This document shows, in pieces, positions 8,777 to 21,620 of a stretch of 64,000 bases of DNA. The stretch is from Phragmitibacter sp965284365 (GTDB lineage: Bacteria > Verrucomicrobiota > Verrucomicrobiia > Verrucomicrobiales > Verrucomicrobiaceae). Position 1 is the first letter of the stretch. Every line of letters begins with the position of its first letter. Below the pieces are notes generated by a model. That model was not told where the DNA came from. It saw nothing but the letters and a program-made list of their open reading frames with translations, and searched no databases. The stretch is from NCBI GenBank assembly GCA_965284365.1, contig OZ260079.1:1116001-1180000 (forward strand), read 5' to 3'. The translations under genes and the position numbers were made by a program.

Positions 8777-10219
8777 TTATTTTGGAGGAGGATTGAGACC
8801 GTAGTTCGGAGGGTTTGTGCCATTTTTGGCTGGCTGGAATTGATTTTGGGGGACGTTAAACTGCCAAGTTCCCTCCTGGCTTGGTTCCCGACTGATGTTC
8901 TGCGTTGCGTTGGCATTTGAAAACGCCCTGGACATCTTGCGGGCGCGGTTCGCGTCATCACCCCCATTCTTGAATAGCTCAATTCGGAGCATTTGATCCT
9001 TACCGATTTTTTCCAGTTCCGGAGATGCCAGCGAGCTGTTTTGGACGGTGACCGTCTGCACATTTTCGGTCAGCGCCTTGATGGCCTCTTCTTTCTTACC
9101 TTCGTCGTTTAATTTCACTGCCAGGGCCTCACGCTCGACGGCGCCAGACTTCGCCACATCAATCAAGACACCCTTGTTCATCGCTGCCAGAATAATTTGT
9201 TCTTGGGATGTGCGACGGGCCACTGACTTTGATTTCAAAACGTCTTCCTGCCCTGAAGCAGCATTCGCGTAACTCACAGAAATGTCGGCTACCGCCACGT
9301 CACTGTCAGCAGCGCCAGCGGGCAGCTCCACTTCCAGGAGGACATACTTGTGTTGCTTGGCGTAGAGTTGATTCATCCGCAACGTGACCTCTTGGCCGCG
9401 CACATCCGCCTCACGATCCAACACCCTGACAGGGCGAACTCCCTCAGCGCATTGAATGCGAATTGTCAGCGCTTGCGCCACTACCGAGAGCACGTCTCCA
9501 AACTCACCTTGAAAAACCTGCGCCAATTCCTCGCTGCGTTGCACGAACGCATGATTGCCGTCACTGCGCAGTGCTAGCTGCGTCATTAGGTCTTCATTGT
9601 ATTGCAGTCCCAGCCCGAGCGTGGAAACCGACATGCCTTCCTTGGCCAACGCAGTACCCAGCCTACCCAGATCATCTGGCGAAGATGGTCCAATGTTCGC
9701 GATGCCATCCGAGAGCAGGATGACGCGGCTCACCAGATTCGGCTTTTTGTTCTTCCGCAGTTCTTCCGAACCTTTGCTCACCCCGGCAAATAGCGCGGTG
9801 GATCCAGAGGCCACCACCTTGTCGAGCGCCGACTTGATTCCCTCCCGGTTATCCAACCCGGAGGCAGGCGCAATCACCTGCACGCTATCATCATAGGTAA
9901 CCACCGAAACGGTGTCTCCAGCACCGAGCCGGTCGAGCGCCTGTTTGGCCGCCTCTTTCGCATGAGCGATTTTGTCACCCGCCATAGATCCTGACTTGTC
10001 GATCACCACGGCGATGTTCACCGGCGCGCGTTTGGCAGCAGGTTCCATATCGAAGCCTGTGAGCCCCACCTTCAGGTAAGTGGTCGTCTTCTTGTTGGCT
10101 GCGACCTGCGGATGGGCAAGGTCAGCCGCGAGTGTGACCCGCGGCGTTTCCGCTGCGGACAGGTTCAGAGCAAAAGCAAAGGCGGCACTGGCCGCGATAA
10201 ATCCAAATTTGATCTTCAT
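8777..10219 (-). CDS. Secreted von Willebrand factor A (YfbK-like) protein
   Basis: 480 residues. MKIKFGFIAASAAFAFALNLSAAE is a clear signal peptide; an ATG ten codons earlier would put a charged/aromatic stretch in front of it, so the inner start is preferred. The vWA domain (about 66-240) has the MIDAS motif DKSGS at 74-78, then a threonine-containing strand (SGSTALFAGV) and the metal-site aspartate in ILLSDGIANIGPSSPDD. The C-terminal part resembles the YfbK/Ca-activated-chloride-channel-like family. It is likely a metal-dependent adhesion or scaffold protein in the periplasm. It lies 45 nt downstream of the rhodanese gene and is probably co-transcribed with it; the two-component genes follow after a hairpin. 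Confidence 0.85.
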   Translation of the reverse strand: MKIKFGFIAASAAFAFALNLSAAETPRVTLAADLAHPQVAANKKTTTYLKVGLTGFDMEPAAKRAPVNIAVVIDKSGSMAGDKIAHAKEAAKQALDRLGAGDTVSVVTYDDSVQVIAPASGLDNREGIKSALDKVVASGSTALFAGVSKGSEELRKNKKPNLVSRVILLSDGIANIGPSSPDDLGRLGTALAKEGMSVSTLGLGLQYNEDLMTQLALRSDGNHAFVQRSEELAQVFQGEFGDVLSVVAQALTIRIQCAEGVRPVRVLDREADVRGQEVTLRMNQLYAKQHKYVLLEVELPAGAADSDVAVADISVSYANAASGQEDVLKSKSVARRTSQEQIILAAMNKGVLIDVAKSGAVEREALAVKLNDEGKKEEAIKALTENVQTVTVQNSSLASPELEKIGKDQMLRIELFKNGGDDANRARKMSRAFSNANATQNISREPSQEGTWQFNVPQNQFQPAKNGTNPPNYGLNPPPK

Positions 10220-10264
10220 ATCGAGAAAAGGGAAAAAGGGTTTTTGCATTCGAGTTGCCGTGAT

Positions 10265-10786
10265 TCACTTGCCGACTTCGGTGCCTTCAAAGGGGAGAAT
10301 TGATTTCTGAATATCAATCAGCGGCCCCAGTTCATACACATTGGTGTAGCCGTAACCTGCCAGACTATTGAAGGTAAAGATGTTCAACGAAAACCGGAAA
10401 GCCTTCCCCGGAAAGGATACAGGCGCATTTTCGAAGTTGTTGTTGCAGTAAATAATGACTCGCGTGTCCTTGTTGGGAATCACTCGTGCCAGATCGTCCG
10501 CCGTCATGTCAGGCAGGCTCAGATTCTTCGCGCCTTTGATATGACGGAGGGCAAACTTCTGTGCGCTTCTCGCGTCCAGCACAATGGTTGTGGGATCCTC
10601 CATCATCTTGAGGAATTCAGCTTCCGTGACGCGGTGCTCTTCTCGCACTTTTTCGAGCTTCGTGGCATCCTGGACGAAGCCTTTGTAATCAATCATCCGG
10701 TTGGGGATGGTTTTCGGCTCGGCGGCGTTTGCCATGGGGCCGCTCAGCAGGAGGGCAAGAGTAAGTGCGGGCAGGATCGTTTTCAT
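10265..10786 (-). CDS. Secreted rhodanese-domain protein
   Basis: 173 residues with a signal peptide (MKTILPALTLALLLSGPMANAA). The rhodanese-like domain covers about residues 50-165. It has VLDARSAQKFALRHIKGAKNLSL and an active-site loop starting at C114 (CNNNFENAP), the place of the persulfide cysteine. The active-site loop is longer than in classical thiosulfate sulfurtransferases. It may act in periplasmic sulfur transfer or as a redox/signalling module; the substrate cannot be told from sequence. It is divergent from a small lipoprotein gene and shares the intergenic region that carries the 11-bp repeats. Confidence 0.85.
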   Translation of the reverse strand: MKTILPALTLALLLSGPMANAAEPKTIPNRMIDYKGFVQDATKLEKVREEHRVTEAEFLKMMEDPTTIVLDARSAQKFALRHIKGAKNLSLPDMTADDLARVIPNKDTRVIIYCNNNFENAPVSFPGKAFRFSLNIFTFNSLAGYGYTNVYELGPLIDIQKSILPFEGTEVGK

Positions 10787-10842
10787 AATGGGAATGCCGT
10801 TTTCTGGCTACCCCGATTCATCCACACCCTGGCTGGGAAAGC

Positions 10843-10886
10843 GTCAGCACGCTGTCAGGGGTTTGTAAGAAGTTTGTGAGCAGTCT
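10843..10886 (+). promoter_or_regulatory. PhoB-box-like array of four 11-bp direct repeats
   Basis: GTCAG (10843), GTCAG (10854), GTAAG (10865) and GTGAG (10876) follow each other at exactly 11-bp steps, one helical turn each. This is the layout of tandem half-sites bound by OmpR/PhoB-type regulators (compare CTGTCAT repeats in Pho boxes). A weak -10-like CATAGG lies at 10894-10899, so the array could replace a -35 element for the lipoprotein gene at 10963. It is also upstream of the divergent rhodanese gene. The pattern is seen directly; binding by the neighbouring regulator (6346-7029) is inference. Confidence 0.5.
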
Positions 10887-10962
10887 CTGCCCGCATAGGA
10901 GCAAACGCCCAATCAGATGCGAACTGCTTTCTGCAAACTCAAATTCCTACCCATTTCAAGTT

Positions 10963-11217
10963 ATGAAACCATTCCTTTTCCTCCTCTGCCTGCCCATTCT
11001 TGTGCTTGCGTCGTGCCACACCTCAGAAGTGGAAACCACTCTTGTCGACGAAGAACCCGGCGTGAAGAGCGGTGTGCCTGCCTCTCCCTCCAATGTCGCT
11101 CTGGAGCGGAAAGAGAATAGCCCTACCAGTCTGCGGTCGAGCAGCGACTCCGCCTCTCCGGTCCAGGACGGCGAAGCCCAGGGGCAGGGAGTGGGAATCC
11201 AGGCTGCGAAGTTCTAG
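10963..11217 (+). CDS. Small predicted lipoprotein
   Basis: 84 residues. The N-terminus MKPFLFLLCLPILVLASC has a lipobox LASC with the acylated cysteine at residue 18. The rest is short, polar and low in complexity (Ser, Glu, Pro, Gly) with no recognised domain. The longer frame from 10876 would place 29 polar residues before the signal sequence, so it is rejected. It is divergently transcribed from the rhodanese gene under the putative 11-bp repeat array. The function is unknown; an envelope-anchored stress or structural peptide is possible. Confidence 0.65.
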   Translation: MKPFLFLLCLPILVLASCHTSEVETTLVDEEPGVKSGVPASPSNVALERKENSPTSLRSSSDSASPVQDGEAQGQGVGIQAAKF

Positions 11218-11230
11218 GCGCCCCCACGAG

Positions 11231-12022
11231 CTATTCGTGAGCAACCTCTACCGGTGCTTCATCAGGCACCGGCGTCATGCTGAAGGGTTTGTCGTCTGGA
11301 CGCAGCACGTGGATTTCTCCTAGTACTTTTTCCTGATCCACGCGCAGGAAGTTCAGCTTCATGAGCTCCAGCATGGCGAGGAAAGTCACAATGACCTCAC
11401 TCCGGCTGGTCGCCTCGCTGAAAAGCGTTTCAAATCGCACCCGTCCGCCCACAGGGATGACGTTGAGCAGGTGATCGATCTTGTCACTGACCGTCCACCG
11501 GTCATCGACAATCTCCCGGAGCGTATGCACGTCCTCGAATTTGCGGAGCACCTTTTGAAACGCGCGAATGAGGTCAAATATGCCCACCTGCGGAAGAGCG
11601 GTCACAGGGGCGCTTAAATCAGGAACCTCTGGCGCGGACGCAAAAAACTCAGCGCCTTCCGCATCACGCGTGCCCAGAAACTGCGCCACGTCTTTGAATT
11701 TCTTGTACTCGATAAGCTGACGGATCAGGTCCCAGCGCGGATCATCCTCCTCCGCATCTTCTTCCGGCGGTTGCACATTCTGCGGGAGCAGCGTGCGGCT
11801 TTTCAGATACATGAGGTTGGCCGCCATGACGATGAACTCACTGGCGAGTTCGATATTCAGGGCCTTGAACGTCTCGATGTAGCTCAGGTACTGGCTGGTG
11901 ATGCGCTCGATGGAGACGTCATAGATGTCGATCTCATCCTTCTTGATGAGATAGAGGAGCAGGTCCAGAGGGCCTTCGAAAATTTCCAGTCGTACCTTGT
12001 AGTCGTCTTCCGTTGCTTGCAC
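11231..12022 (-). CDS. scpA: Segregation and condensation protein A
   Basis: 263 residues. Kleisin subunit that bridges the SMC heads together with ScpB in bacterial chromosome condensation. The N-terminal YKVRLEIFEGPLDLLLYLIKKDEIDIYDVSIERITSQYL and MAANLMYLKSRTLLPQ are hallmarks of the family. The C-terminal winged-helix part (RFETLFSEATSRSEVIVTFLAMLELMKLNFLRVDQEK) is also present. scpB is not adjacent in this window. It is convergent with the lipoprotein gene, with a 13-nt gap. Confidence 0.95.
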   Translation of the reverse strand: MQATEDDYKVRLEIFEGPLDLLLYLIKKDEIDIYDVSIERITSQYLSYIETFKALNIELASEFIVMAANLMYLKSRTLLPQNVQPPEEDAEEDDPRWDLIRQLIEYKKFKDVAQFLGTRDAEGAEFFASAPEVPDLSAPVTALPQVGIFDLIRAFQKVLRKFEDVHTLREIVDDRWTVSDKIDHLLNVIPVGGRVRFETLFSEATSRSEVIVTFLAMLELMKLNFLRVDQEKVLGEIHVLRPDDKPFSMTPVPDEAPVEVAHE

Positions 12023-12119
12023 GCAGTGAGATAAGGAGCGAGCGCGGCGCGGTCAAGCTGAATGGCTTGCTAGAGGTGTCTGGTCGGAAGGTGGAGCATC
12101 GGCCCGCCTCTCAGCGGTA

Positions 12120-12137
12120 AGTGACAGAGATGTCACT
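12120..12137. repeat. Short perfect hairpin upstream of transketolase
   Basis: AGTGACA (12120-12126), loop GAGA, TGTCACT (12131-12137). A perfect 7-bp stem with a GNRA-type tetraloop lies in the 232-nt divergent gap between scpA and tkt. It could be an operator palindrome or an RNA hairpin. Nothing else in the gap looks coding. Confidence 0.4.
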
Positions 12138-12189
12138 GCCACAGAGGATTCCTAGCCCCCCGCCTGCGCCGCCGGGGACCGCATTCTTC

Positions 12190-12217
12190 TTGCAACTGGA
12201 CCTCCCCCCGCTATGTA
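12190..12217 (+). promoter_or_regulatory. Sigma70-like promoter candidate for tkt
   Basis: TTGCAA (12190-12195) and TATGTA (12212-12217) are separated by 16 nt and stand about 38 nt before the tkt start. Each box matches the housekeeping consensus at four of six positions. Read by eye only. Confidence 0.35.
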
Positions 12218-12254
12218 GACACTCCCCAAATCTCGCCCCAACATACTCCCGCTC

Positions 12255-14231
12255 ATGAACAATACTCTCCTACAGAAAGCCGCCAATGAAGCCCGTGGTC
12301 TTGCCATGGACGCCGTGCACAAGAGCAACTCGGGCCACCTGGGCCTGCCCTTGGGGGCTGCGGAGATTGGCGCGGTGCTTTTTGGAGACGCCCTCAATTT
12401 TGACCCGGCCTCCCCCAAGTGGCTGAACCGCGACCGCTTCATCCTCAGCGCTGGTCACGGCTCCATGTTCATTTATAGCTGGCTGCATCTGTGCGGCTAC
12501 GACCTCTCCATCGAGGAAGTCGCCAATTTCCGTCAACTCCACAGCAAGACCCCGGGCCACCCTGAATCCTTCGAGACCGTCGGCGTCGAGTGCACCACCG
12601 GCCCTCTGGGGCAGGGCGTGGGCAATGCGGTTGGTTTTGCGCTTTCGGGCAAGCGCGCCGCCGCCAAGTACAACACCGCTGACCACACCATATTCGACCA
12701 CCATGTGGTCGCCCTGGCCGGAGACGGCTGCCTTCAGGAAGGTGTCGCCCGTGAGGCCGCTTCCTTCGCTGCTCACAATGGCCTCGACAATCTGATCCTC
12801 ATTTTCGACTCCAACGACGTCACCTTGGACGCCATGGCCAAGGTCACGCAGAGCGAAGACGTCGCCAGCCTGTGGAGCGCGATTGGCTGGGATGTTACCA
12901 CCATCGACGGCCACGACCTCAAGGCCGTCAAAGACGCCGTGGAAAACGCTAAGAATGCCAACAACGGCAAGCCAAAGTTCATCATCGCCAAGACGCTGAT
13001 CGGCAAAGGCATTCCCGAAGTCGCCGGCACCGCCAAGGCTCACGGTGAAGGTGGCGCAAAGTTCGTGGATGCCGCACGCAAGGCTCTAGAACTTCCAGAG
13101 GGTAAACACTTCTTCGTAAGCGATGAAGTGAAGGAACTCTTTACCGCCAAGAAGAAAGACCGCGCTGCGGCCACCGCCGCCTGGCAGAAGACCTTTGATG
13201 CCTGGGCTGCCGCCAACCCTGCGCTCGCAGCGGAGCTGGCCGCCTCCCAGAAGCCTCTGGACGCCGCTGAACTCCTCAAACTGGTGCCTGAATACCCAGC
13301 CGAAGGTAAAGCCGCCACCCGTAACTCCGGTGGTGAAATCTTTAATCACATCGCCAAGTCCGTGCCTCAGATCATCACGGGCAGCGCCGACCTTTACGGT
13401 TCCACCAAGAACTACATCAAGGACGGTGGAGACTTTTCCAGGGAGAACCCCTTGGGCCGCAATATCTGGTTCGGTATCCGCGAGCACGCCATGGGCGCGA
13501 TCTGCAATGGTATCGCTTACGACGGCCTCTTCCTGCCGAGTGGCGCGACCTTCCTCGTCTTCGCCGACTACTGCCGCCCGAGCATCCGTCTCGCTGCCCT
13601 CAGCAAGCTGCCCGTCACTTACATTTTCACGCATGACTCCGTTGGTGTGGGTGAAGACGGCCCGACCCACCAACCGGTGGAAACGGTCAGCGGTCTGCGT
13701 GTCATTCCAGGCCTGGACGTCATCCGCCCCGGCGACGCTGAAGAAGCCGCTGCCGCTTTCGCTGCAGCTTTCAGCCGTCATGATGGCCCAACTCTCCTCG
13801 CTCTGACCCGTCAGGACATCCCTCACCAGGGTGGTGTGAGCGCCAGCGTGCGCCGCGAAGGCACCCTCAAGGGTGGCTATGTCCTGGTCAAGGAAGCTGG
13901 AGAACTGACGACCATCATTCTCGCTACCGGTTCCGAAGTGCAATACGCCGTGGAAGCCGCCAAGCAACTCGGTGACGGCGTCCGCGTTGTCAGCCTCCCT
14001 TGTTTCGAGCGTTTCGAGCGCCAAAGCCAGGCTTACCGTGACGAAGTCCTCCCCCCATCCGTGACAAAGCGCATCGCAGTCGAAGCAGGCGTCTCCGGTC
14101 TCTGGTGGAAATACCTGGGCTTTGACGGCAAGGTCGTCGCCATCGACCGTTTCGGCCTCAGCGCTCCCGGCGCCACGGTGTTCAAGCAATTGGGCATCAC
14201 CACCGAAGCCGTTGTCGCTGCCGCCAAGTAA
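12255..14231 (+). CDS. tkt: Transketolase
   Basis: 658 residues, ThDP-dependent enzyme of the non-oxidative pentose phosphate pathway. Three domains are visible. The N-terminal ThDP-binding domain has HKSNSGHLGLPLGAAEIG, TTGPLGQGVGNAVG and the GDG motif in ALAGDGCLQEGVAREAASFAAHNGLDNL. The Pyr domain follows (about 350-520) with the catalytic glutamate in GIREHAMGAI and HDSVGVGEDGPTHQPVE. A C-terminal domain from about 530 has ILATGSEVQYAVEA. Length and motif order are those of bacterial transketolases. It is monocistronic or leads the small gene at 14291. Confidence 0.97.
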   Translation: MNNTLLQKAANEARGLAMDAVHKSNSGHLGLPLGAAEIGAVLFGDALNFDPASPKWLNRDRFILSAGHGSMFIYSWLHLCGYDLSIEEVANFRQLHSKTPGHPESFETVGVECTTGPLGQGVGNAVGFALSGKRAAAKYNTADHTIFDHHVVALAGDGCLQEGVAREAASFAAHNGLDNLILIFDSNDVTLDAMAKVTQSEDVASLWSAIGWDVTTIDGHDLKAVKDAVENAKNANNGKPKFIIAKTLIGKGIPEVAGTAKAHGEGGAKFVDAARKALELPEGKHFFVSDEVKELFTAKKKDRAAATAAWQKTFDAWAAANPALAAELAASQKPLDAAELLKLVPEYPAEGKAATRNSGGEIFNHIAKSVPQIITGSADLYGSTKNYIKDGGDFSRENPLGRNIWFGIREHAMGAICNGIAYDGLFLPSGATFLVFADYCRPSIRLAALSKLPVTYIFTHDSVGVGEDGPTHQPVETVSGLRVIPGLDVIRPGDAEEAAAAFAAAFSRHDGPTLLALTRQDIPHQGGVSASVRREGTLKGGYVLVKEAGELTTIILATGSEVQYAVEAAKQLGDGVRVVSLPCFERFERQSQAYRDEVLPPSVTKRIAVEAGVSGLWWKYLGFDGKVVAIDRFGLSAPGATVFKQLGITTEAVVAAAK

Positions 14232-14290
14232 CACTGCCGGTCCACCGACTCCAGCTCCCGCTCTCCTTCAAATTCCCCTCATAGCCATTC

Positions 14291-14602
14291 ATGAAAGTTA
14301 AACTGCATAGCCAGATTCATGAATGGCGGGAAAACGATGAGTATGGGGAAATGCACATCTACCGGGCGGAGTGGGACTCCCGGAAATGGACCTTCTTCCA
14401 AACCACGAAGAAGGACCCGGAGTGGAATGATTTCCCCAACCCCGGTATAGCGATTTACGAATCCCTGCGGGACGTGCTCTGGCGCAAGTATCAGCGCAAG
14501 CGCCTCTCGTTTAAGTTCGTCGAGGATATGGATGAACTGTTGGTCAGGCTGCGAGCTGAGGCGGGCATTCCCGAACCGAAGGACGACGACGATCTGGATT
14601 AG
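14291..14602 (+). CDS. Small conserved-looking cytoplasmic protein, unknown
   Basis: 103 residues, rich in charged and aromatic residues (HEWRENDEYGEMHIYRAEWDSRKWTFFQTTKKDPEW) with an acidic tail ending DDDDLD. No signal peptide or membrane segment. It starts 59 nt after tkt on the same strand and is convergent with the TPM-domain gene. The composition looks like a real small folded protein, but I do not recognise the family. Confidence 0.6.
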   Translation: MKVKLHSQIHEWRENDEYGEMHIYRAEWDSRKWTFFQTTKKDPEWNDFPNPGIAIYESLRDVLWRKYQRKRLSFKFVEDMDELLVRLRAEAGIPEPKDDDDLD

Positions 14603-14628
14603 ATCTCCTCGGGCGATCAGATTTTGCT

Positions 14629-15357
14629 CTACTGCTGACGTCTGGGCTCAGCCGCCGGGTAATTCGCTGCGGTCGCCATGACGCCGCCTCCATAAGGCGC
14701 CCCCAACCGTGTCGGCATCTCCACCTCTGGGAAACGATAACTGCGTTGACGCAGCACGGTTTTCCGCTTGGCCCAGTTGATCATGATCCAAACTGCAGCA
14801 GCCATCAGGACCAGCACTCCGGTTGTGACCAGAGCCAATCGTTTGTCCGCAGTTGAGATAAACGCCGCACGCTGACGGCGAGCCTCGTCCATCTTGGCGA
14901 TTGCATCGGTGAGTGCCTTGGCCGCGCGGCTCATGCGCGCCCCCAGGGGCACCTGCTGATTGACGAGATGAAAGGTGGCCGCATCCAGTGCGGTTACAAT
15001 CTCATCCGTGGGGTATCGGCGCCACAGTGCGTCGGACATCAGCATGGCCGGCGTGGGTTGACCTCGCGAATACGCCAGCACGATTCCCGGATCTTCCCCC
15101 AGCCATGCGTTCTTGAGTTCGGTGGTGTAGCTGCGGATGTCACCGGTGACATAAGCAAAGGTCGCCACATAAACTGCCACTCCATCTCGATCCCTGGCTG
15201 TGGCCAGCGCATCACGCACCCCCTGCGCTTCCTCGTCGGAAAACACCCGCGTGTCATCCGCCAGACCAGATGCTGGCTTGGGTGGCAACCCTTGTGAAAA
15301 CGCCAGGACAGGCATGCCGAGCCACAACAGGACAAGGCAGCAGGTTAAGCGGGTCAT
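14629..15357 (-). CDS. TPM-domain membrane-anchored protein
   Basis: 242 residues from the ATG at 15357, which opens a signal peptide (MTRLTCCLVLLWLGMPVLAFSQ). The region at about 25-170 resembles the TPM domain (Psb32/MOLO-1 type): LADDTRVFSDEEAQGVRDALATARDRDGVAVYVATF, a central strand IVLAYSR and MLMSDALWRRYPTDEIV. A transmembrane helix at about 175-195 (LALVTTGVLVLMAAAVWIMINW) and a basic cytoplasmic tail follow. Related proteins act in membrane protein quality control or repair, but the biochemical role is unclear. Upstream ATGs exist up to 15480, but they would bury the signal peptide. Confidence 0.7.
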   Translation of the reverse strand: MTRLTCCLVLLWLGMPVLAFSQGLPPKPASGLADDTRVFSDEEAQGVRDALATARDRDGVAVYVATFAYVTGDIRSYTTELKNAWLGEDPGIVLAYSRGQPTPAMLMSDALWRRYPTDEIVTALDAATFHLVNQQVPLGARMSRAAKALTDAIAKMDEARRQRAAFISTADKRLALVTTGVLVLMAAAVWIMINWAKRKTVLRQRSYRFPEVEMPTRLGAPYGGGVMATAANYPAAEPRRQQ

Positions 15358-15476
15358 TCGAACCAATCTGAGTCGAAATGCACGAGAGATCAAGTCGCGA
15401 TCAGTTTTCGACATCCCAACAAACAACGCCAGCGAGGAAACAGATGGGCCCTCGCTGGCTACCGATAATCCAGCGA

Positions 15477-19985
<4,509 letters not shown>

Positions 19986-20048
19986 GGATTAGTGGATGAA
20001 CCTGCCTGAGGGAAGGCCGAGGGTGAAGGAAAACGCGAAACCACACAA

Positions 20049-20109
20049 GATGCTTTCGCGAAGGAGCATCATTGTACGACGGCCGGCCGTTTAGAATCCC
20101 GCTAGCGGG
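20049..20109. repeat. Cluster of three inverted repeats
   Basis: The 124-bp gap between two minus-strand genes holds three palindromic units. First, GATGCT (20049-20054) pairs with AGCATC (20065-20070) around TTCGCGAA. Second, ACGGCCGGCCGT (20079-20090) is a perfect palindrome. Third, CCCGCTAGCGGG (20098-20109) is a perfect palindrome next to the stop codon of the oxidoreductase gene. Together they may act as REP-like element, terminator or mRNA stabiliser for the upstream gene. Confidence 0.55.
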
Positions 20110-21414
20110 TCACAACGCCTTCTCATAAATCCGCCGCATCACCTGATCCGGCGCATCCGAAACTCGCACAGGATCGACAATGGTAATCCCATCCTCCCCA
20201 AACCGCGCCGTCACCGGAGCGCCTAGACCGCGCTTGCAATAGTCAAAATTCAAATCCCGCACAATCGCTGCCGCGTCCACAATCGCCGTGGTGATCCGCG
20301 CATCTTCCGCCGTCGGATAAAACGGTGCCATGTCCTCAAGAGACGCGCCGTGGAACTTCATCCGGCAGATCGCCGCCACTCCCGCTGTCAGGCTGTCCAC
20401 CCCATAGCCCAGGTAGCCATCGGTCCCGTCGGGACGACGGACATTTCGGGTGAAGTGATTGTTGCTCGTGCGTGACCCGCCCCCGGCATTCCAGAAACGG
20501 AACCCGCGATATTGCTGATCACTCTCCACCTTCCCATCCGCGCCCACGATCTCATGCCCCTGATTCACCGGCCCCTCGAAATCCGCCGGGGTGATCCAGT
20601 TGTTGTGGTAGTTGATGCTCATGCCATTGGCGTAGTCCACGCGCACTTGCACGGCGTCATAGGCATTGATGCCATCCCGCAGGAGGCGGCTTTTTTGCCC
20701 CACCGCCGTCAGGGATACCGGATTGGAACGGTAATAAGAGTGAATCAGATCCGTCCAGTGCGGCCCCACATAGCTGAAGGGGTCGCTGCTCTCCACCCAC
20801 TTGAAGGTCGAGGTTGAGACCTCCAACGGTTCTTCCAGGTAGGCCGTCCCATAGAGCGGTGCGCCGATCCGGTTCTGGATGTCGTCCCGGATGCGCAGGT
20901 GATCGGGGTCATACCGCTTGTGCATATCCACCGCCACGATCCGGTTTTGTGTCCGCGCCAGTTCGATAATCTCATCCGCCTCATGGATGCTGAGGCACAT
21001 CGGCTTCTCGGTGATCACATGCACCCCCTTCCGCAGCGCCGCCAGAATCGGCTCAGTATGAAGGTGATCCGGCGTCGCCACCGCGAGAATATCCAGATCC
21101 GGGATCTCCTCGAAAATCGCCGTCCACGGTTCCTCGCCCCAGCAAGCCTTCGGCTCATAGCCCGTTGCTTCCTTGAAGTTGGCCGCCGCCAACCGTGCGG
21201 ATTTCTCCGAGCGCGTCGCCACAGCCGAAAGCTCAAACCGGACCGGAGCCAGTTCCCGGGTCCACTGATCCAACCCAATCCGGGCCAGTTGCCCCCCGAT
21301 GCCAAACCGCTGCAGATCGCCGTAGGCACGAGCGTGAACGTCACCGCCGAACATGCCAGCCCCGGCGAGAGCGATTTTGATGGTGGGAACAGGAATGGAT
21401 TGGGAAGCTGCCAT
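20110..21414 (-). CDS. Gfo/Idh/MocA-family oxidoreductase
   Basis: 434 residues. The N-terminal Rossmann domain has KIALAGAGMFGG (glycine motif at 18-23) and the family motif EKP at 136-138 (HVITEKPMCLS). A C-terminal alpha/beta substrate domain follows with DMHKRYDPDHLRIRDDI and GPHWTDLIHSYYRSNPVSL. No signal peptide, so it is cytoplasmic. Members oxidise or reduce sugars and inositols with NAD(P). The neighbouring giant dehydrogenase/ThuA protein suggests sugar or glycoside catabolism, since ThuA-type and Gfo/Idh/MocA (ThuB-type) proteins are paired in disaccharide 3-keto pathways. The specific substrate is inference. The start at 21414 is the first ATG and gives a normal N-terminus. Confidence 0.9.
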   Translation of the reverse strand: MAASQSIPVPTIKIALAGAGMFGGDVHARAYGDLQRFGIGGQLARIGLDQWTRELAPVRFELSAVATRSEKSARLAAANFKEATGYEPKACWGEEPWTAIFEEIPDLDILAVATPDHLHTEPILAALRKGVHVITEKPMCLSIHEADEIIELARTQNRIVAVDMHKRYDPDHLRIRDDIQNRIGAPLYGTAYLEEPLEVSTSTFKWVESSDPFSYVGPHWTDLIHSYYRSNPVSLTAVGQKSRLLRDGINAYDAVQVRVDYANGMSINYHNNWITPADFEGPVNQGHEIVGADGKVESDQQYRGFRFWNAGGGSRTSNNHFTRNVRRPDGTDGYLGYGVDSLTAGVAAICRMKFHGASLEDMAPFYPTAEDARITTAIVDAAAIVRDLNFDYCKRGLGAPVTARFGEDGITIVDPVRVSDAPDQVMRRIYEKAL

Positions 21415-21535
21415 GGGTAAAGTTTAGAGAAGCAGATACCACGGGATCTGTCCGCTTTTTCCATACTTGACGCGATTCAGCAGAATCCCACCGGAAAGCG
21501 GTGCCCGTGTATCATTCTTGGCGCGCCCTATGCTG

Positions 21536-21560
21536 GAATGAGAATTAGAATGATTCTTGA
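21536..21560 (+). promoter_or_regulatory. Fur-box-like site upstream of the fur-suf cluster
   Basis: GAATGA-GAATTA-GAATGA-TTC reads as three successive NAATNA hexamers and includes an inverted AGAAT...ATTCT. It resembles the overlapping-hexamer form of Fur boxes (GATAATGATAATCATTATC). It overlaps a -10-like TAGAAT (21546-21551) and lies 60 nt before the Fur-family gene. This suggests autoregulation and metal control of the downstream suf genes. Seen by eye; no matrix score. Confidence 0.5.
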
Positions 21561-21620
21561 TTTCAGCGGAAAGGGGGGTAGTCTGCCTTTCACAGCCGGG
21601 TCACCCTCCGGCAGTCTACC

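Noticed and set aside
12270..14234. Two long minus-strand open frames (257 and 382 codons) opposite tkt
   Set aside because: Antisense shadows of transketolase; low-complexity Gly/Val/Asp-rich translations with no family resemblance.
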